From Ectothiorhodospiraceae bacterium (lineage in GTDB: Bacteria > Pseudomonadota > Gammaproteobacteria > XJ16 > Halofilaceae): a stretch of DNA of 64,000 bases. The first letter of the stretch is position 1; each line of letters begins with the position of its first letter. Below are positions 28,848-38,356 of the stretch, piece by piece. A program made the position numbers and the translations under genes. The DNA is taken from positions 43,233-107,232 of the forward strand of contig SLKC01000002.1 in NCBI GenBank assembly GCA_007134775.1, read 5' to 3'. The notes below the pieces were generated by a model. The model was not told the DNA's origin, ran no database searches, and saw only the letters and a list, made by a program, of their open reading frames with translations.

Positions 28848-30362
28848 CTAGCCCCGAAACTCGCGCTGTAGCGCCCGTGTGAGGTTATAACAGGCAAACA
28901 GCAGAATCACCGCGACGGGCAAACCGGCAGTTATCGAAGCCGTTTGCAGGCTCGCCAACGCCTGCTGGCCCCCGACGATGAGCAGAGTGGCCGCCACCGC
29001 GCCCTCGGTAATGCCCCAGATCACTCGCTGCTGCTTGCGCGAATGCTTGACGCCGCGGGAAATGAGGGCATCGACCACATGCGTACCGGAATCGGAGGAG
29101 GTGATAAAGTAGGTGGCGATCAACAGGGTCGCCAGGCCGGACGCCAACGTCGCTAGCGGCAACTTCTCCAGCGTCGCGTACAACGCAAAGGTGACATCCT
29201 CATCGACCGCGGCGGCGATCCCCCCTTCACCGAAACTCTCAATGTGCAGGGCTGTTCCGCCGAATACCGTCATCCAGGCGAATACAAATGCCGTCGGCAC
29301 CGCCAGCACTCCGATAATGAACTCCCTGATCGTGCGTCCACGGGAGATGCGCGCAATGAACATGCTCACGAACGGCGACCAGGCAATCCACCATGCCCAG
29401 TAGAACATGGTCCAATCCTTCTGCCACTCGGACCCGCGCATCGCATCCGTGGCCAGGCTGAGGCCAATCAGTTGCTGGAAATAGCTGCCCGTGGAATCGA
29501 GAAAGAACCGCAACACGAAGAGGCTCGGCCCCACCACGAGCACGAACAAGAGCAGCGTCAGCGCGATGCCCAGATTGAACCAGCTAAGCCACTTGAGTCC
29601 GCGATCGAGTCCGGAGATGACCGAGATAACGGCAATTGCGGTAATGCTGGCGATGATGCCAACCTGCGACAAGGGGGAGATCTCCAGCCCGAACAGGACG
29701 TTGAGGCCCGTGTTCAACTGCATGGCCCCGAAGCCGAGCGATGTGGCCAGCCCAAACAGGGTGCCGAACACCGCGAGCACATCGATGAGATGGCCGATGG
29801 GGCCGTAGATGCGCTCGCCGAGGAGGGGGTAGAAGATAGAGCGGATGGTCAGCGGCAGACCGTGGCGGAAGCTGAAGTAGGCGATCGATAATCCGAGCAC
29901 CACGTACACGGCCCAGGCGTGCAGGCCCCAGTGGAAGAATGTATAGACCATTGCCTGATTCGCGGCCTCGATTGTCCCCCCTGCGACCGCTGGCGGATGC
30001 TGGTAATGGAGCATCGGCTCAGCCACGCTCCAGAACACCAAGCCAATCCCCATGCCGGCGCTGAACAGCATCGAGAACCAGCTGATCAGACCGAAACGGG
30101 GCTCATCATCCGCCTGTCCAAGACGGATCCGACTGTAGCGGCTAAAGACGAGCCAGATCAGGAAGCCGACAAAAAACGTCACGGCGACCAGGTAGAGCCA
30201 ACCCAGATATTCGGTAATGAACGCGTCCAACTGGTTGAACACGTGCCCGGCGGTCTCCGGCGCAAGCACACCGAACAGCACAAAGCCCACGACAACAACC
30301 GCTGAAGCCGTGAAAACGGCCGGATTGACGGTGGCAAAATATCCTCGCAGGTATCTGAACAT
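28848..30362 (-). CDS. BCCT-family osmolyte transporter (betaine/choline type)
   Basis: 504 aa, 12 predicted transmembrane segments. Family signatures: WFSMLFSAGMGIGLVFWSVA and EPMLHYQHPP in TM3, and DWTMFYWAWWIAWSPFVSMF in TM8, the tryptophan box that binds the trimethylammonium group. Glycine residues in GMGIG fit Na-coupled betaine carriers rather than carnitine antiporter CaiT. The C-terminal tail is very short, unlike BetP, so the known osmosensing tail is absent. GGGACC precedes the ATG. Imports compatible solutes, important under salt stress; the exact substrate is not resolvable. Confidence 0.92.
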   Translation of the reverse strand: MFRYLRGYFATVNPAVFTASAVVVVGFVLFGVLAPETAGHVFNQLDAFITEYLGWLYLVAVTFFVGFLIWLVFSRYSRIRLGQADDEPRFGLISWFSMLFSAGMGIGLVFWSVAEPMLHYQHPPAVAGGTIEAANQAMVYTFFHWGLHAWAVYVVLGLSIAYFSFRHGLPLTIRSIFYPLLGERIYGPIGHLIDVLAVFGTLFGLATSLGFGAMQLNTGLNVLFGLEISPLSQVGIIASITAIAVISVISGLDRGLKWLSWFNLGIALTLLLFVLVVGPSLFVLRFFLDSTGSYFQQLIGLSLATDAMRGSEWQKDWTMFYWAWWIAWSPFVSMFIARISRGRTIREFIIGVLAVPTAFVFAWMTVFGGTALHIESFGEGGIAAAVDEDVTFALYATLEKLPLATLASGLATLLIATYFITSSDSGTHVVDALISRGVKHSRKQQRVIWGITEGAVAATLLIVGGQQALASLQTASITAGLPVAVILLFACYNLTRALQREFRG

Positions 30363-30804
30363 GCTTGGTCCCGTCTATAGGATGTATCCGGGGTACTTGC
30401 GTCCGCGATTGCTTTTGCGCGCCCTCTTCGGGTGTTTTCGCGCAGTCCATGGCTCGAAGCTGGCGATAATAGCAACTCCCGCTCGCGCACAGGGGATCAT
30501 CCGTCTCGGCGGGACACCCCGCTGCCGGGCGAGGTGGCCACGCTCCGGCCTATTGAACAAGCTGCACCCCGCACCGACGTCATCAGGCGTGTGACGTGTC
30601 CCTCGTGCTCGAATTTGCATCCGTGATAAGATTTTTGGTCGCGCATGCGGGGGTGCGCCGTACGCCACCTCACGGCCCCGTTAGGTGGCTGACCCTGCTC
30701 CCTATCCCGACTCCCGACAGCAAATGCAATAAGGACCCAATAGAGATTCTTGGCGTCTGAGCGCAGCGGATGGGTGTAGGCGCATTGCCCCGGAGGCACG
30801 ACGC
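30363..30804. other. 442-base gap between divergent BCCT and cyclase genes
   Basis: Contains the promoters of two divergent genes. I see no ORF with coding bias, no tRNA and no known riboswitch (no GEMM-like c-di-GMP sensor). The cyclase gene has CGGAGG 10 bases before its ATG. A clear -35/-10 pair could not be identified. Confidence 0.4.
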
Positions 30805-33672
30805 ATGAGCACCGACTCTGACTCTGAAGCGGACCGGGTGCAGCGACTCGAGGCGGCCTTGGCCGAGACCCGCGCCCGGCTGCGTGCCGAAGAGGAGCTG
30901 CGCCAACGGCGGGAACGGGAAGCGGCAGAGATCTACGATGAGATGTTCCGCCGCAACACGGCCCCCAAGCTCCTCATCGATCCCGAAACCGGCGCCATCG
31001 CCGACGCCAACCCGGCTGCATTGACCTTCTACGGCTACACCCAGGAAGCCATGCGCGAGCAGCGCATCCAGGACATCAACCAGCTCTCCGAGGAGGAAGT
31101 CCGGGCGGAGTGGGAAAAGGCCCGCCGTGAGGAGCGGCGCTACTTCGAATTTCGCCACCGCCTGGCCAACGGCGAGATCCGCGACGTCAAGGTCTATTCG
31201 GGCCCCGTGGTCATGGCGGGCAAGACCTATCTGCACTCCATCATCCACGACGTCACTGGGGCGACGCGTTACCGGCAATACCTGGAGCGCTACAAGGCCA
31301 TCTTCGATACCCTGCCAGTCGGGGTGTATCGCAACCGGTCCGGGCCCACAGGGCCTTTCGTCGAGGCGAATCCGGCCGCGGCGCGCATCTTCGGCACGGA
31401 GTCGGTCGCCGAGCTGCTGCAGCACAGCACCGCCGAACTCTACCGCGACCCCGAACAACGCCGGCAACTCAGCGCGGCACTGCAGGCCCGCGGCGAGATC
31501 CACCGCTACGAAGTCGACCTGCAGACCCTCGATGACCGCCCTCTGCGAGCCGCGATCACGGCCCGTGTGCACTACGATGACCAGGGCGAACCCGTCTTCG
31601 ACGGCGTGGTCGAGGACATCACCGAGCACCACCGCGCCGAGCTTTTCCGGCGCCGGCTCCTGGAGAGCCTGGCCGAGGGGGTGTTCGGGATCGATGATGC
31701 AGGTCGGTTCACCTTCTTCAACCCCGCCGCCCGCCGCCTGCTGGGGATCGAATGCGAGGACCAGGTGCTAGGCCTCAATGCCCACGCCCTCACCCACCAC
31801 AGCCGCTGTGACGGCAGCCCGCTGCCGGAATCCGAATGTCCGATCCGGGAAGTCCAGCAAACTGGAACCCCGTTAGAGGCCTGGGAGGACTGCTTCTGGC
31901 GGCGGGACGGCACGAGCTTTTCCGTCGAGGTGTTCGCCGCGCCTCTGTCCAGGGGCAACGGGGGACCAGGGGGCCTGGTGGTGTCGTTTACCGACATCAG
32001 TGAGCGCAAGGCACTGGAACAGTCCCTGTTGAAGTACCGCACGGCGTTTGAACAATCCCGCGACGCGATCATGTTCCTGGACCGAAATCGTTGCCTGGAA
32101 GCCAATCCAACCGCCCTGACGATGTTCGGAATCGACTCCATCGAGGCCTTCCAGGACTACCATCCGACGGAACTGTCGCCGCCCGTTCAACCGGGTGGTC
32201 GCGCCAGCGCCGAAGCGGCCCAGGCCCGCATCGAGGAGGCCTTCGAGCAAGGCCAGGCCTTCTTCGAATGGCAGCACCGCCGCCTGGACGGGCAGGACTT
32301 CCCGGCCGAGGTGCTGTTAAGCCGGATCGATCAAGCCGAGCCGCCTTTCCTGCAGGCGGTGGTCCGGGATATCTCCCGACGCAAGGAGGCCGAAGCGGCC
32401 CGGGATCAAGTGCTGGCCATCCTCGACGCCACACCGGACTTTGTTGCAGCCAACCGACCCGATGGCACGATGACCTACATCAACCGCGGGGGAATGGCCC
32501 TCCTGGGCGCGGACGCCGAGGGCACCGGGCTGGATGCCCCCCTGCCGGCCGCGTGGCAGTCCTGGCAGGAGGCCCTGGAACGAGTGCATCCGGAGTGGGC
32601 CCGGCGGCGGGTGGTAGAAGAAGGAATACCCGCTGCGGAACGAGAGGGCGTCTGGCACGACGAGACAGCCCTGTTCGACCCGGAAGGCCGGGAGATCCCT
32701 GTATCGCAGATCATCCTGGCCCACCACGGTGATAATGGCGAGGTCGTACAGTACTCCACCATCATGCGCGACATCTCCGCGCGGCGTGAGTTGGAAGCGA
32801 AGCTGCGCCGGGAGACCGCCTTCAGTGAGGCGATGATCCGCAACCTGCCCGGGGTGTTCTACATGCTCGACAGCGACGGACGGCTGGTGCAGTGGAACGA
32901 GCGGGCGGCGAGAGTCACCGGTCGCACACCGGCACAGCTCGAAGGGGTCGACGCCCTTGCGTTTGTCCCCGAAACGGAGCGCGACCGAGTCGCCTCCTTT
33001 ATCGACCGGACGTTATCGGCAGGGAGCACGCTGGTGGAGACTCGCCTGCTCACCATCGAGGGCGAGACCCCCTATCTGCTCCATGGCCTCAGAGTGGAGC
33101 TGAACGGCACCCCCTTCGTCCTGGGGATCGGCTTGGATATCTCCCGGCGCAAGGCCATGGAGCGGGAACTCGAGCGCCTGGCGACCCACGACTCCCTCAC
33201 CGGTCTCTACAACCGCGCCAAGCTCTACGAGCTGCTCCAGTGGGCCCGGACGAAGCACGAACGCTACGCCACGCCCTTCTCGGTCGTCCTGTTCGATATC
33301 GACCACTTCAAGAAGGTGAATGACCGCTTCGGCCACCAGGCCGGCGACGAGGTCCTGCGCGAACTCAGCCGCCGCGTGAGCGCTGTCCTGCGCGAGACCG
33401 ATGCCATCGCCCGCTGGGGCGGGGAGGAGTTCTTGGTACTGGCGACCCACACCGGCCCCGAGAGCGCCGCCGCACTCGCAGAGCGACTGCGGGAGGTGGC
33501 TGCACGATCCCCCTTTGAAGGCGTGGGCCCGGTCACCATCAGCCTCGGTGTGGCCAGCCACCAGGCATCCGAAACTTTAAAGCACCTCGAAGCGCGAGTG
33601 GACGACGCCCTCTACGCCGCCAAGGCGGCGGGGCGTAACCGGGTCGTCGTGGCGGAGTCGCAGGCCGGGTAG
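30805..33672 (+). CDS. cytoplasmic six-PAS diguanylate cyclase
   Basis: 955 aa, no transmembrane segment or signal peptide. After a short coiled coil (8-45) come six PAS domains at about 45-155, 165-275, 283-400, 408-525, 533-660 and 673-780, several ending in DIS-RRK-type linkers such as VRDISRRKEAEA and GLDISRRKAMERELERL. The third has a Cys-bearing HSRCDGSPLPESECPI loop. The GGDEF domain (about 790-955) has an intact GGEEF (872-876) and the inhibitory-site RETD (863-866), so it should make c-di-GMP and be product-inhibited. No EAL domain. Signals could be small ligands, oxygen or redox, but no haem or flavin residues were identified with certainty. Confidence 0.93.
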   Translation: MSTDSDSEADRVQRLEAALAETRARLRAEEELRQRREREAAEIYDEMFRRNTAPKLLIDPETGAIADANPAALTFYGYTQEAMREQRIQDINQLSEEEVRAEWEKARREERRYFEFRHRLANGEIRDVKVYSGPVVMAGKTYLHSIIHDVTGATRYRQYLERYKAIFDTLPVGVYRNRSGPTGPFVEANPAAARIFGTESVAELLQHSTAELYRDPEQRRQLSAALQARGEIHRYEVDLQTLDDRPLRAAITARVHYDDQGEPVFDGVVEDITEHHRAELFRRRLLESLAEGVFGIDDAGRFTFFNPAARRLLGIECEDQVLGLNAHALTHHSRCDGSPLPESECPIREVQQTGTPLEAWEDCFWRRDGTSFSVEVFAAPLSRGNGGPGGLVVSFTDISERKALEQSLLKYRTAFEQSRDAIMFLDRNRCLEANPTALTMFGIDSIEAFQDYHPTELSPPVQPGGRASAEAAQARIEEAFEQGQAFFEWQHRRLDGQDFPAEVLLSRIDQAEPPFLQAVVRDISRRKEAEAARDQVLAILDATPDFVAANRPDGTMTYINRGGMALLGADAEGTGLDAPLPAAWQSWQEALERVHPEWARRRVVEEGIPAAEREGVWHDETALFDPEGREIPVSQIILAHHGDNGEVVQYSTIMRDISARRELEAKLRRETAFSEAMIRNLPGVFYMLDSDGRLVQWNERAARVTGRTPAQLEGVDALAFVPETERDRVASFIDRTLSAGSTLVETRLLTIEGETPYLLHGLRVELNGTPFVLGIGLDISRRKAMERELERLATHDSLTGLYNRAKLYELLQWARTKHERYATPFSVVLFDIDHFKKVNDRFGHQAGDEVLRELSRRVSAVLRETDAIARWGGEEFLVLATHTGPESAAALAERLREVAARSPFEGVGPVTISLGVASHQASETLKHLEARVDDALYAAKAAGRNRVVVAESQAG

Positions 33673-33736
33673 GGGACGCCGCGAAAAGGTCGGGAGCCCT
33701 GGCCGGCGGGGCGGAAAACGGCGCCCCACAGTTCGC

Positions 33737-35089
33737 TCAGCCTTGCTTCACGGCTTTCTCGTAGAGCCCCGGGAAACGGCCTTGCGGATCGTACTCCTGC
33801 TTGAGTGACTGATAGGCATCGCGGTCGTACTCCGACCAGAAGGTGGCGTGGTCATAAGTGCTGCGCGAGTACAGGCTCTTCTTGCCGCCGTGGCGGACCA
33901 CCAGTGCCTCGACCCGCGCGTTATAGTGGCCGTCCGGCTCGCGGGATCGGACCATGTCCCAGAACCCGAAGTTGATGTAGGGCGTGTCGGTGCGCAGCGC
34001 GAACAGGGAAAAGCGCCCGTCGGGCACCACGAACGGACAGATCCACACCGGCCGGATACCGATCTCGGCCTCGAAATCGGCCAAAAACGACGCGGCGTTG
34101 GCGATCGGAATGTCGACATCCTGGATCACCGATTCCGTGCGCGGGCGCAGACTGGCGAGCGCCTTCAGCGGCCAGCGGTGGCTGGCGCGCATGATCTTCT
34201 GATAGGTGACGCTCGTCAGGCGCTTGCGACCGAGCACGAGCCGCACCGGTGCGAGGTGGGCGCCGATGTTCTTGCTGCACCAGAACCAGTCGGTGTCCCA
34301 GCGCCACAGGTAGTCGTGGATGCTCAGATAATCCTCGCGCCGCTCGCGCAGGCTGCGCCAGTACTGGCGCATCCAGGTATAGTCGCTCGCCGCTGTCTCT
34401 GCGGGCAGCGACTCGACGAAATGGGCGCGGGTCAGCACGAAGTCCTGCGGCCCGAAGTACACGCCGTCGAGGTAGGCGCAGCTCGGCCGGGCGCACTCTT
34501 CGCGGATCGCTGCAAACAGCGCCTCGGGATCGCTGTAGCGGGTGTGTTCAAGCCGCACCCAGGGCGAGACCGGGATCAACCCGATGCGAACCCGTGTGGC
34601 GTAGCCGAGGCTGCCGTAGGAGTTGGGGAAGCCGTAGAACAGCTCCGGGCGCTGCGCGGGTGAGCAGGTCACTACGCGGCCGTCGGCCACCAGCACGTCG
34701 AGCGCGTGGGCGGTGTGATGCACCAGCCCGTAGCGGAAGGCGCCGGACTCGATGCCGACGCCGGTCATCGCCCCGCCGACCGTGATGCTCTTGAGTTCCG
34801 GCACGATGACCGGGGCGAGGCCGTACGGCAGAGTCGCATCAACCAGCTCGGCATAGGTGGTCATGCCCTCGACCTCGGCCACGCCGGCGTCCGCATCGAT
34901 CTCGATCACGTGGTTGAAACAGGTGACGTCGAGCTCAGTGCGCTCGTTCGCCTCGCGCGGGCGAAACAGGTTGCTGGTTTGCTTGCGCAGGCGCACCGCC
35001 CCACGGGAATCCGCGAGCGCCCGGGCCAGCGTCTCCACCCGCGCATGGTGCGCGGCCCATTGCTCGGATTGCTCGGCGACACGGCTCAT
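33737..35089 (-). CDS. FAD-binding oxidoreductase (DWARF1/DHCR24-like), partner of the cfa-like gene
   Basis: 450 aa, soluble. The FAD_binding_4 fold is visible: VAEVEGMTTYAELVDATLPY, the flavin loop PELKSITVGGAMTGVGIESG and HTAHALDVLVADGRVVTC. The C-terminus ends with EYDPQGRFPGLYEKAVKQG, as in plant DWF1 and the reductases that act with fatty-acid methyltransferases. It starts 3 bases after the cfa-like stop, so translation is likely coupled. In actinomycetes a similar pair (BfaA/BfaB or TmsA/TmsB) makes 10-methylstearate, the FAD enzyme reducing a methylene intermediate. That assignment is an inference from pairing and family. Confidence 0.82.
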   Translation of the reverse strand: MSRVAEQSEQWAAHHARVETLARALADSRGAVRLRKQTSNLFRPREANERTELDVTCFNHVIEIDADAGVAEVEGMTTYAELVDATLPYGLAPVIVPELKSITVGGAMTGVGIESGAFRYGLVHHTAHALDVLVADGRVVTCSPAQRPELFYGFPNSYGSLGYATRVRIGLIPVSPWVRLEHTRYSDPEALFAAIREECARPSCAYLDGVYFGPQDFVLTRAHFVESLPAETAASDYTWMRQYWRSLRERREDYLSIHDYLWRWDTDWFWCSKNIGAHLAPVRLVLGRKRLTSVTYQKIMRASHRWPLKALASLRPRTESVIQDVDIPIANAASFLADFEAEIGIRPVWICPFVVPDGRFSLFALRTDTPYINFGFWDMVRSREPDGHYNARVEALVVRHGGKKSLYSRSTYDHATFWSEYDRDAYQSLKQEYDPQGRFPGLYEKAVKQG

Positions 35090-35092
35090 CGC

Positions 35093-36223
35093 TCAACGTA
35101 CCGGCACATAACGCGCCACATCGCCTTGGCTCAGCACCAGCTGCCAGAGGTTGAGCCCCCGTGCGCGGAACGCGCCGGCCGTGCCATTGAGGTAGTAGCG
35201 CCACATGCGGTAGAAGCGCTCGTCGAGGCCGTCCTCCTCTTGCAACTCCGGCCACGCGGCCAGAAAGTTCGCCTGCCAGGCCATCAGAGTGCGGTCGTAG
35301 TCCGGGCCGAAGTTGTGCCAGTCCTCGAGCACGAACAGATCTTCCTTGGCGCGCGTGATCTGGGCCTCCGAGGGAATCACGCCGCCCGGGAAGATGTACT
35401 TCGTGATCCACGGATCGGCCGTGGTCCGGCTAACGTTGCCGCCAATGGTGTGGACGAGCGCCAGGCCGCCCGTTTTCAGGCGCGACCGGGCCAGTTCGAA
35501 GAAGCTGCGGTAGTTCTTCGGGCCCACGTGCTCCATAAGCCCGACGCTCACCACCCGGTCGAACGCTGCCGGTTCGTTCACCGCGTCCCGGTAGTCGCGC
35601 TGATGGATCGTGACCGGCAGGCCTGCGCACAGGGTGCGCCCATACTCCACCTGCTGACCGCTGATGTTGTAGCTGACGACCTCGCACCCGTTTTCCTGCG
35701 CCAGGTAGCGGGCAAGTTCGCCGTAGCCGCCGCCCAACTCCAGCACGCGCATCCCCGGTTCGAGATGCAGCTTGCGGGCGATCAGCGCCAGTTTGGCGCG
35801 CTGCGCGTCGTCCAGGGTGGTCGTGCGTCCGCCGGCACCGTAGTAGGCGCAGGTGTATTGCATGGTCGGCCCCAGCATGGCCTCGTACAAGCGGTTCGAG
35901 AGATCGTAGTGCTGTTCGGCCACCTGTCGCGAACGCCGCCGATTCTGCACATTGCTCAGCCGGCTCAGCGCAATCCGGCCAAGCATCGCCAGCGACCGGA
36001 ACTCGCCATCGAGTCGCACGCGAAGTACGCGGGCGAAGAATTCATCGAGTCGTTCAACGTCCCACCAGCCGTCCATGTAGGCCTCGCCCGCGCCGACCGT
36101 GCCCTCGGCCAGCACGCGCTGCCAGACCCGCTCATCGTGGACCTGCACATCCCAGGGCCGCGCACCGTCGATCTCGACGTCGGCGAGGCGCAACAGCGCG
36201 GCCACTCTCTCTCTTGCGGACAT
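35093..36223 (-). CDS. cfa: cyclopropane-fatty-acid-synthase-like methyltransferase
   Basis: 376 aa and close in layout to E. coli Cfa. The SAM motif is VLELGGGYGELARYLAQ (E. coli has DIGCGWGG, a notable change). Cfa active-site elements are kept: MQYTCAYYG, VSVGLMEHVGPKNYRSF, VHTIGG, ITKYIFPGGVIPSEAQI and RMWRYYLNGTAGAFRARGLN, covering the Cys, Glu, His, Ile and Tyr that hold bicarbonate in Cfa. Such enzymes add a methylene from SAM to unsaturated phospholipid acyl chains. The product could be a cyclopropane ring or, with the downstream FAD enzyme, a mid-chain methyl group. The start at 36223 is chosen over a longer proline-rich frame. Confidence 0.88.
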   Translation of the reverse strand: MSARERVAALLRLADVEIDGARPWDVQVHDERVWQRVLAEGTVGAGEAYMDGWWDVERLDEFFARVLRVRLDGEFRSLAMLGRIALSRLSNVQNRRRSRQVAEQHYDLSNRLYEAMLGPTMQYTCAYYGAGGRTTTLDDAQRAKLALIARKLHLEPGMRVLELGGGYGELARYLAQENGCEVVSYNISGQQVEYGRTLCAGLPVTIHQRDYRDAVNEPAAFDRVVSVGLMEHVGPKNYRSFFELARSRLKTGGLALVHTIGGNVSRTTADPWITKYIFPGGVIPSEAQITRAKEDLFVLEDWHNFGPDYDRTLMAWQANFLAAWPELQEEDGLDERFYRMWRYYLNGTAGAFRARGLNLWQLVLSQGDVARYVPVR

Positions 36224-36530
36224 GGTTGTTCTCGGAGTGGGAGTCGGACGCAATCAGGGCAAGGTTAATCGGGCCGTCCCCCCCTCGGTCAAGGAACATC
36301 TCCCCCTGTACTGGAAGAGGCAGGGCAACCCTCGCCGTCCAATCGATGCGCCTCGCGCCGAGACTGTTTCATCGAGATCCGCCTGTTGTCCCCCCAGGTA
36401 CGGCCCGTTCTTGGGACGGGTTCACCTCGCGACTGCGGCGGCCTCCTGCGTAGCAGGCCCTGTAGCGGCTGGGGGCGCCCTCGCCGATACCCGCGTCGCG
36501 CGCGCACATCGCCCACTTCGCGACGGATGG
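36224..36530. other. 307-base gap upstream of the cfa-like gene
   Basis: GC-rich, with no coding pattern on either strand. It should hold the cfa promoter, but no consensus pair was found. A short hairpin (GGCCTCCTGC-GTA-GCAGGCC) is visible around 36440-36461. Confidence 0.3.
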
Positions 36531-36785
36531 TCAGCGTGCGACGACACGCCGCAGGTGGGCCGCAAACAGGACTTCGAGCGTGGCTATGCGATCGTTGAGA
36601 TCATATCCGCTGTCGAGGACATGCAGCCGCGCATGGTGGCGCCGGGCGTAATCGATCGCGTTTTGTACCGGCACGATGTCGTCCTCCCAGCCATGGATCA
36701 CTTCGTGCTCACTCGTCACCGGCGCCGGATCGCCCGCATAGCCGGGCAGACCGAACGCCGGCGCCAACAGGAACAGGCCGGCCAC
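36531..36785 (-). pseudogene. relic of a short alpha/beta-hydrolase
   Basis: An 84-codon frame encodes only the C-terminal half of a YqiA-like small hydrolase: GLFLLAPAFGLPGYAG, then EHEVIHGWEDDIVPVQNAID with the catalytic Asp region. The catalytic His position, normally DSGH or DDDH, reads DSGYDLND, and the nucleophile half (GSSMGG type) is missing: the upstream bases code nothing similar in any frame. It begins with a GTG in the middle of the fold. A decayed, non-functional remnant is the best reading. Confidence 0.6.
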
Positions 36786-36902
36786 CGGGGGCGGACCAGG
36801 CCCGCTTGCTCGAGCGGGTCGCGGTGCCGCCGGACGATCTGAAATTCGCTATCACCCTCATGGCATTGGGGCCTGTCGATGTATGCATCTCACTCCAAGT
36901 GG

Positions 36903-37304
36903 TTAGCGTGTTCGATGGCCAAGGGATAGGAGGTTATCCTGTTCACGCAGCAGAAACAGGGCCGCGCAGGCAGAGAGCATCGGGATGGCCGCCAGAAACA
37001 GCATGTTATCCAGCGGCTGCAGGTACTGCTCCCATGACGACAGTGTCGAAATCGCGTGCGCGATCAACACGAAGCCGTAGGTCCAGAAGCGGAGCACACC
37101 AAGGACGAACGCAACTTCGATGACCATTTGGACAATGGCGATGGTGTACAGCACGGGGGGCGTCAGGCCACCGAGGTAATAGAACGATTCGAAGATCCCC
37201 GCTGCAGCTTCCGGGGCGGCGAGTTTCTGGATACTCCAGAAGATCATGACGACAAACACGCCTGCGCGCAGCAGGAACAGCGAAACCCCTAGACGATCCG
37301 GCAT
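36903..37304 (-). CDS. DoxX-like small membrane protein
   Basis: 133 aa with four hydrophobic helices: SLFLLRAGVFVVMIFWSIQK, PPVLYTIAIVQMVIEVAFVL, YGFVLIAHAISTLSSW and MLFLAAIPMLSACAALFLL. The layout resembles the DoxX/YphA group, and the WSIQKLAAPE stretch after the first helix is characteristic of it. The start is the ATG preceded by CGGGAG, not the longer frame. No partner gene adjoins it; its function is unknown. Confidence 0.65.
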   Translation of the reverse strand: MPDRLGVSLFLLRAGVFVVMIFWSIQKLAAPEAAAGIFESFYYLGGLTPPVLYTIAIVQMVIEVAFVLGVLRFWTYGFVLIAHAISTLSSWEQYLQPLDNMLFLAAIPMLSACAALFLLREQDNLLSLGHRTR

Positions 37305-37636
37305 CTTCTGCACTCCCGGTTGATCAGCGCGCGCATTCTGGGAAGATTGCGCATCCCTGGCCATCCGGGGAATCACGAACTATGCGCGTGGGCAATGTGC
37401 GGATCGCTGCCCCTACGTCGATCACACATTCGATTGGCGACCGGCAGAACCGCCCTCAGTGCCCTCTCCAGGCAGGCGAGGGACCGCCTGGGATCGTTAC
37501 GCTGACGAGCCGGCGCGCCTGCAGGGATGGCGCCATTGTGGTAAAAAGCTGCGTGATTCCCTGCGCGCGCCGGTGTCCCTGCCGGGCGCCCTACTTTGTG
37601 TCTTGCAACGCCACCACGGGCTAAAGGAACACGGGT
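37305..37636. other. 332-base gap between the divergent DoxX-like and azlC genes
   Basis: I see no ORF with coding character. AAAGGA at 37622-37627 is the ribosome binding site for azlC. No clear promoter. Confidence 0.3.
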
Positions 37637-38356
37637 ATGAAGACCCGACGCGCGTCGTTCGGGGCCGGCGTAGCGGCTGTTTCGGTGATGCTGCCGGCCG
37701 TCGCGCCTTTCGGTCTCATCGCAGGCGTGACCGCGGCCGGCGCCGACCTGTCGGCTGCACAGGCGCTGGTGATGTCGATGACGGTGTTCGCGGGCGCCTC
37801 ACAGCTCGCCATGCTGCAACTGATCAGCGACAACGCCATCCCCGCTGTGATCCTGCTCACGGCGCTGACGATCAATCTGCGCTTCGTCATGTACAGCGCC
37901 TCACTGGCGCCCCACCTTCAGCATCTGGGCCCTGGTTGGCGACTGCCGTTGGCTTTCTTTCTCGTCGATCAGAACTATGCGCTCGGCGTACAGCGCTATG
38001 AGACCGGGGACGAGGACAAGAAGCGATTCGGCCACTGGTTCTACCTCGGCGTCAGCCTCGCTCTCTGGGTGACCTGGCAGGTCTCGACCATGGTCGGCGT
38101 ATTTCTGGGTGCCAGCGTGCCACGCGAGTGGTCGCTCGACTTCGCGATTCCCCTGGTCTTTCTGGTGCTGCTGATCCCGGCGCTACAGCACCGCGCCCAC
38201 ATCGCCGCGGCCATCACCGGCGGCCTCGTGGCGACGGTGGCCGCACCGCTGCCGTTCAACCTCGGCATCATGATCGGTGCCGCAGCCGGAATCACGGCGG
38301 GTGTGCTTTTCGAGTACCTGGATCCGGCACGCTCGCGTGTGGAGGTGGGCGAATGA
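37637..38356 (+). CDS. azlC: AzlC-family branched-chain amino-acid exporter subunit
   Basis: 239 aa, multi-pass membrane protein. Typical family stretches: LPAVAPFGLIAGVTAAGADL, MSMTVFAGASQLAMLQLISD and INLRFVMYSASLAPHLQHLG. The AzlC/AzlD pair is linked to export of branched-chain amino acids (and azaleucine resistance in Bacillus; YgaZH in E. coli exports valine). The partner azlD overlaps by 4 bases. Confidence 0.93.
   Translation: MKTRRASFGAGVAAVSVMLPAVAPFGLIAGVTAAGADLSAAQALVMSMTVFAGASQLAMLQLISDNAIPAVILLTALTINLRFVMYSASLAPHLQHLGPGWRLPLAFFLVDQNYALGVQRYETGDEDKKRFGHWFYLGVSLALWVTWQVSTMVGVFLGASVPREWSLDFAIPLVFLVLLIPALQHRAHIAAAITGGLVATVAAPLPFNLGIMIGAAAGITAGVLFEYLDPARSRVEVGE

Noticed and set aside
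33708..33727. GGGGCG-8 bases-CGCCCC hairpin between the cyclase and FAD oxidoreductase genes as a terminator
   Set aside because: The stem is only 6 bp and no T-run follows on either strand; frequent by chance in such GC-rich DNA.
34706..36268. A 520-codon plus-strand frame over the cfa and FAD oxidoreductase genes
   Set aside because: Antisense shadow; the minus-strand genes have all family motifs.
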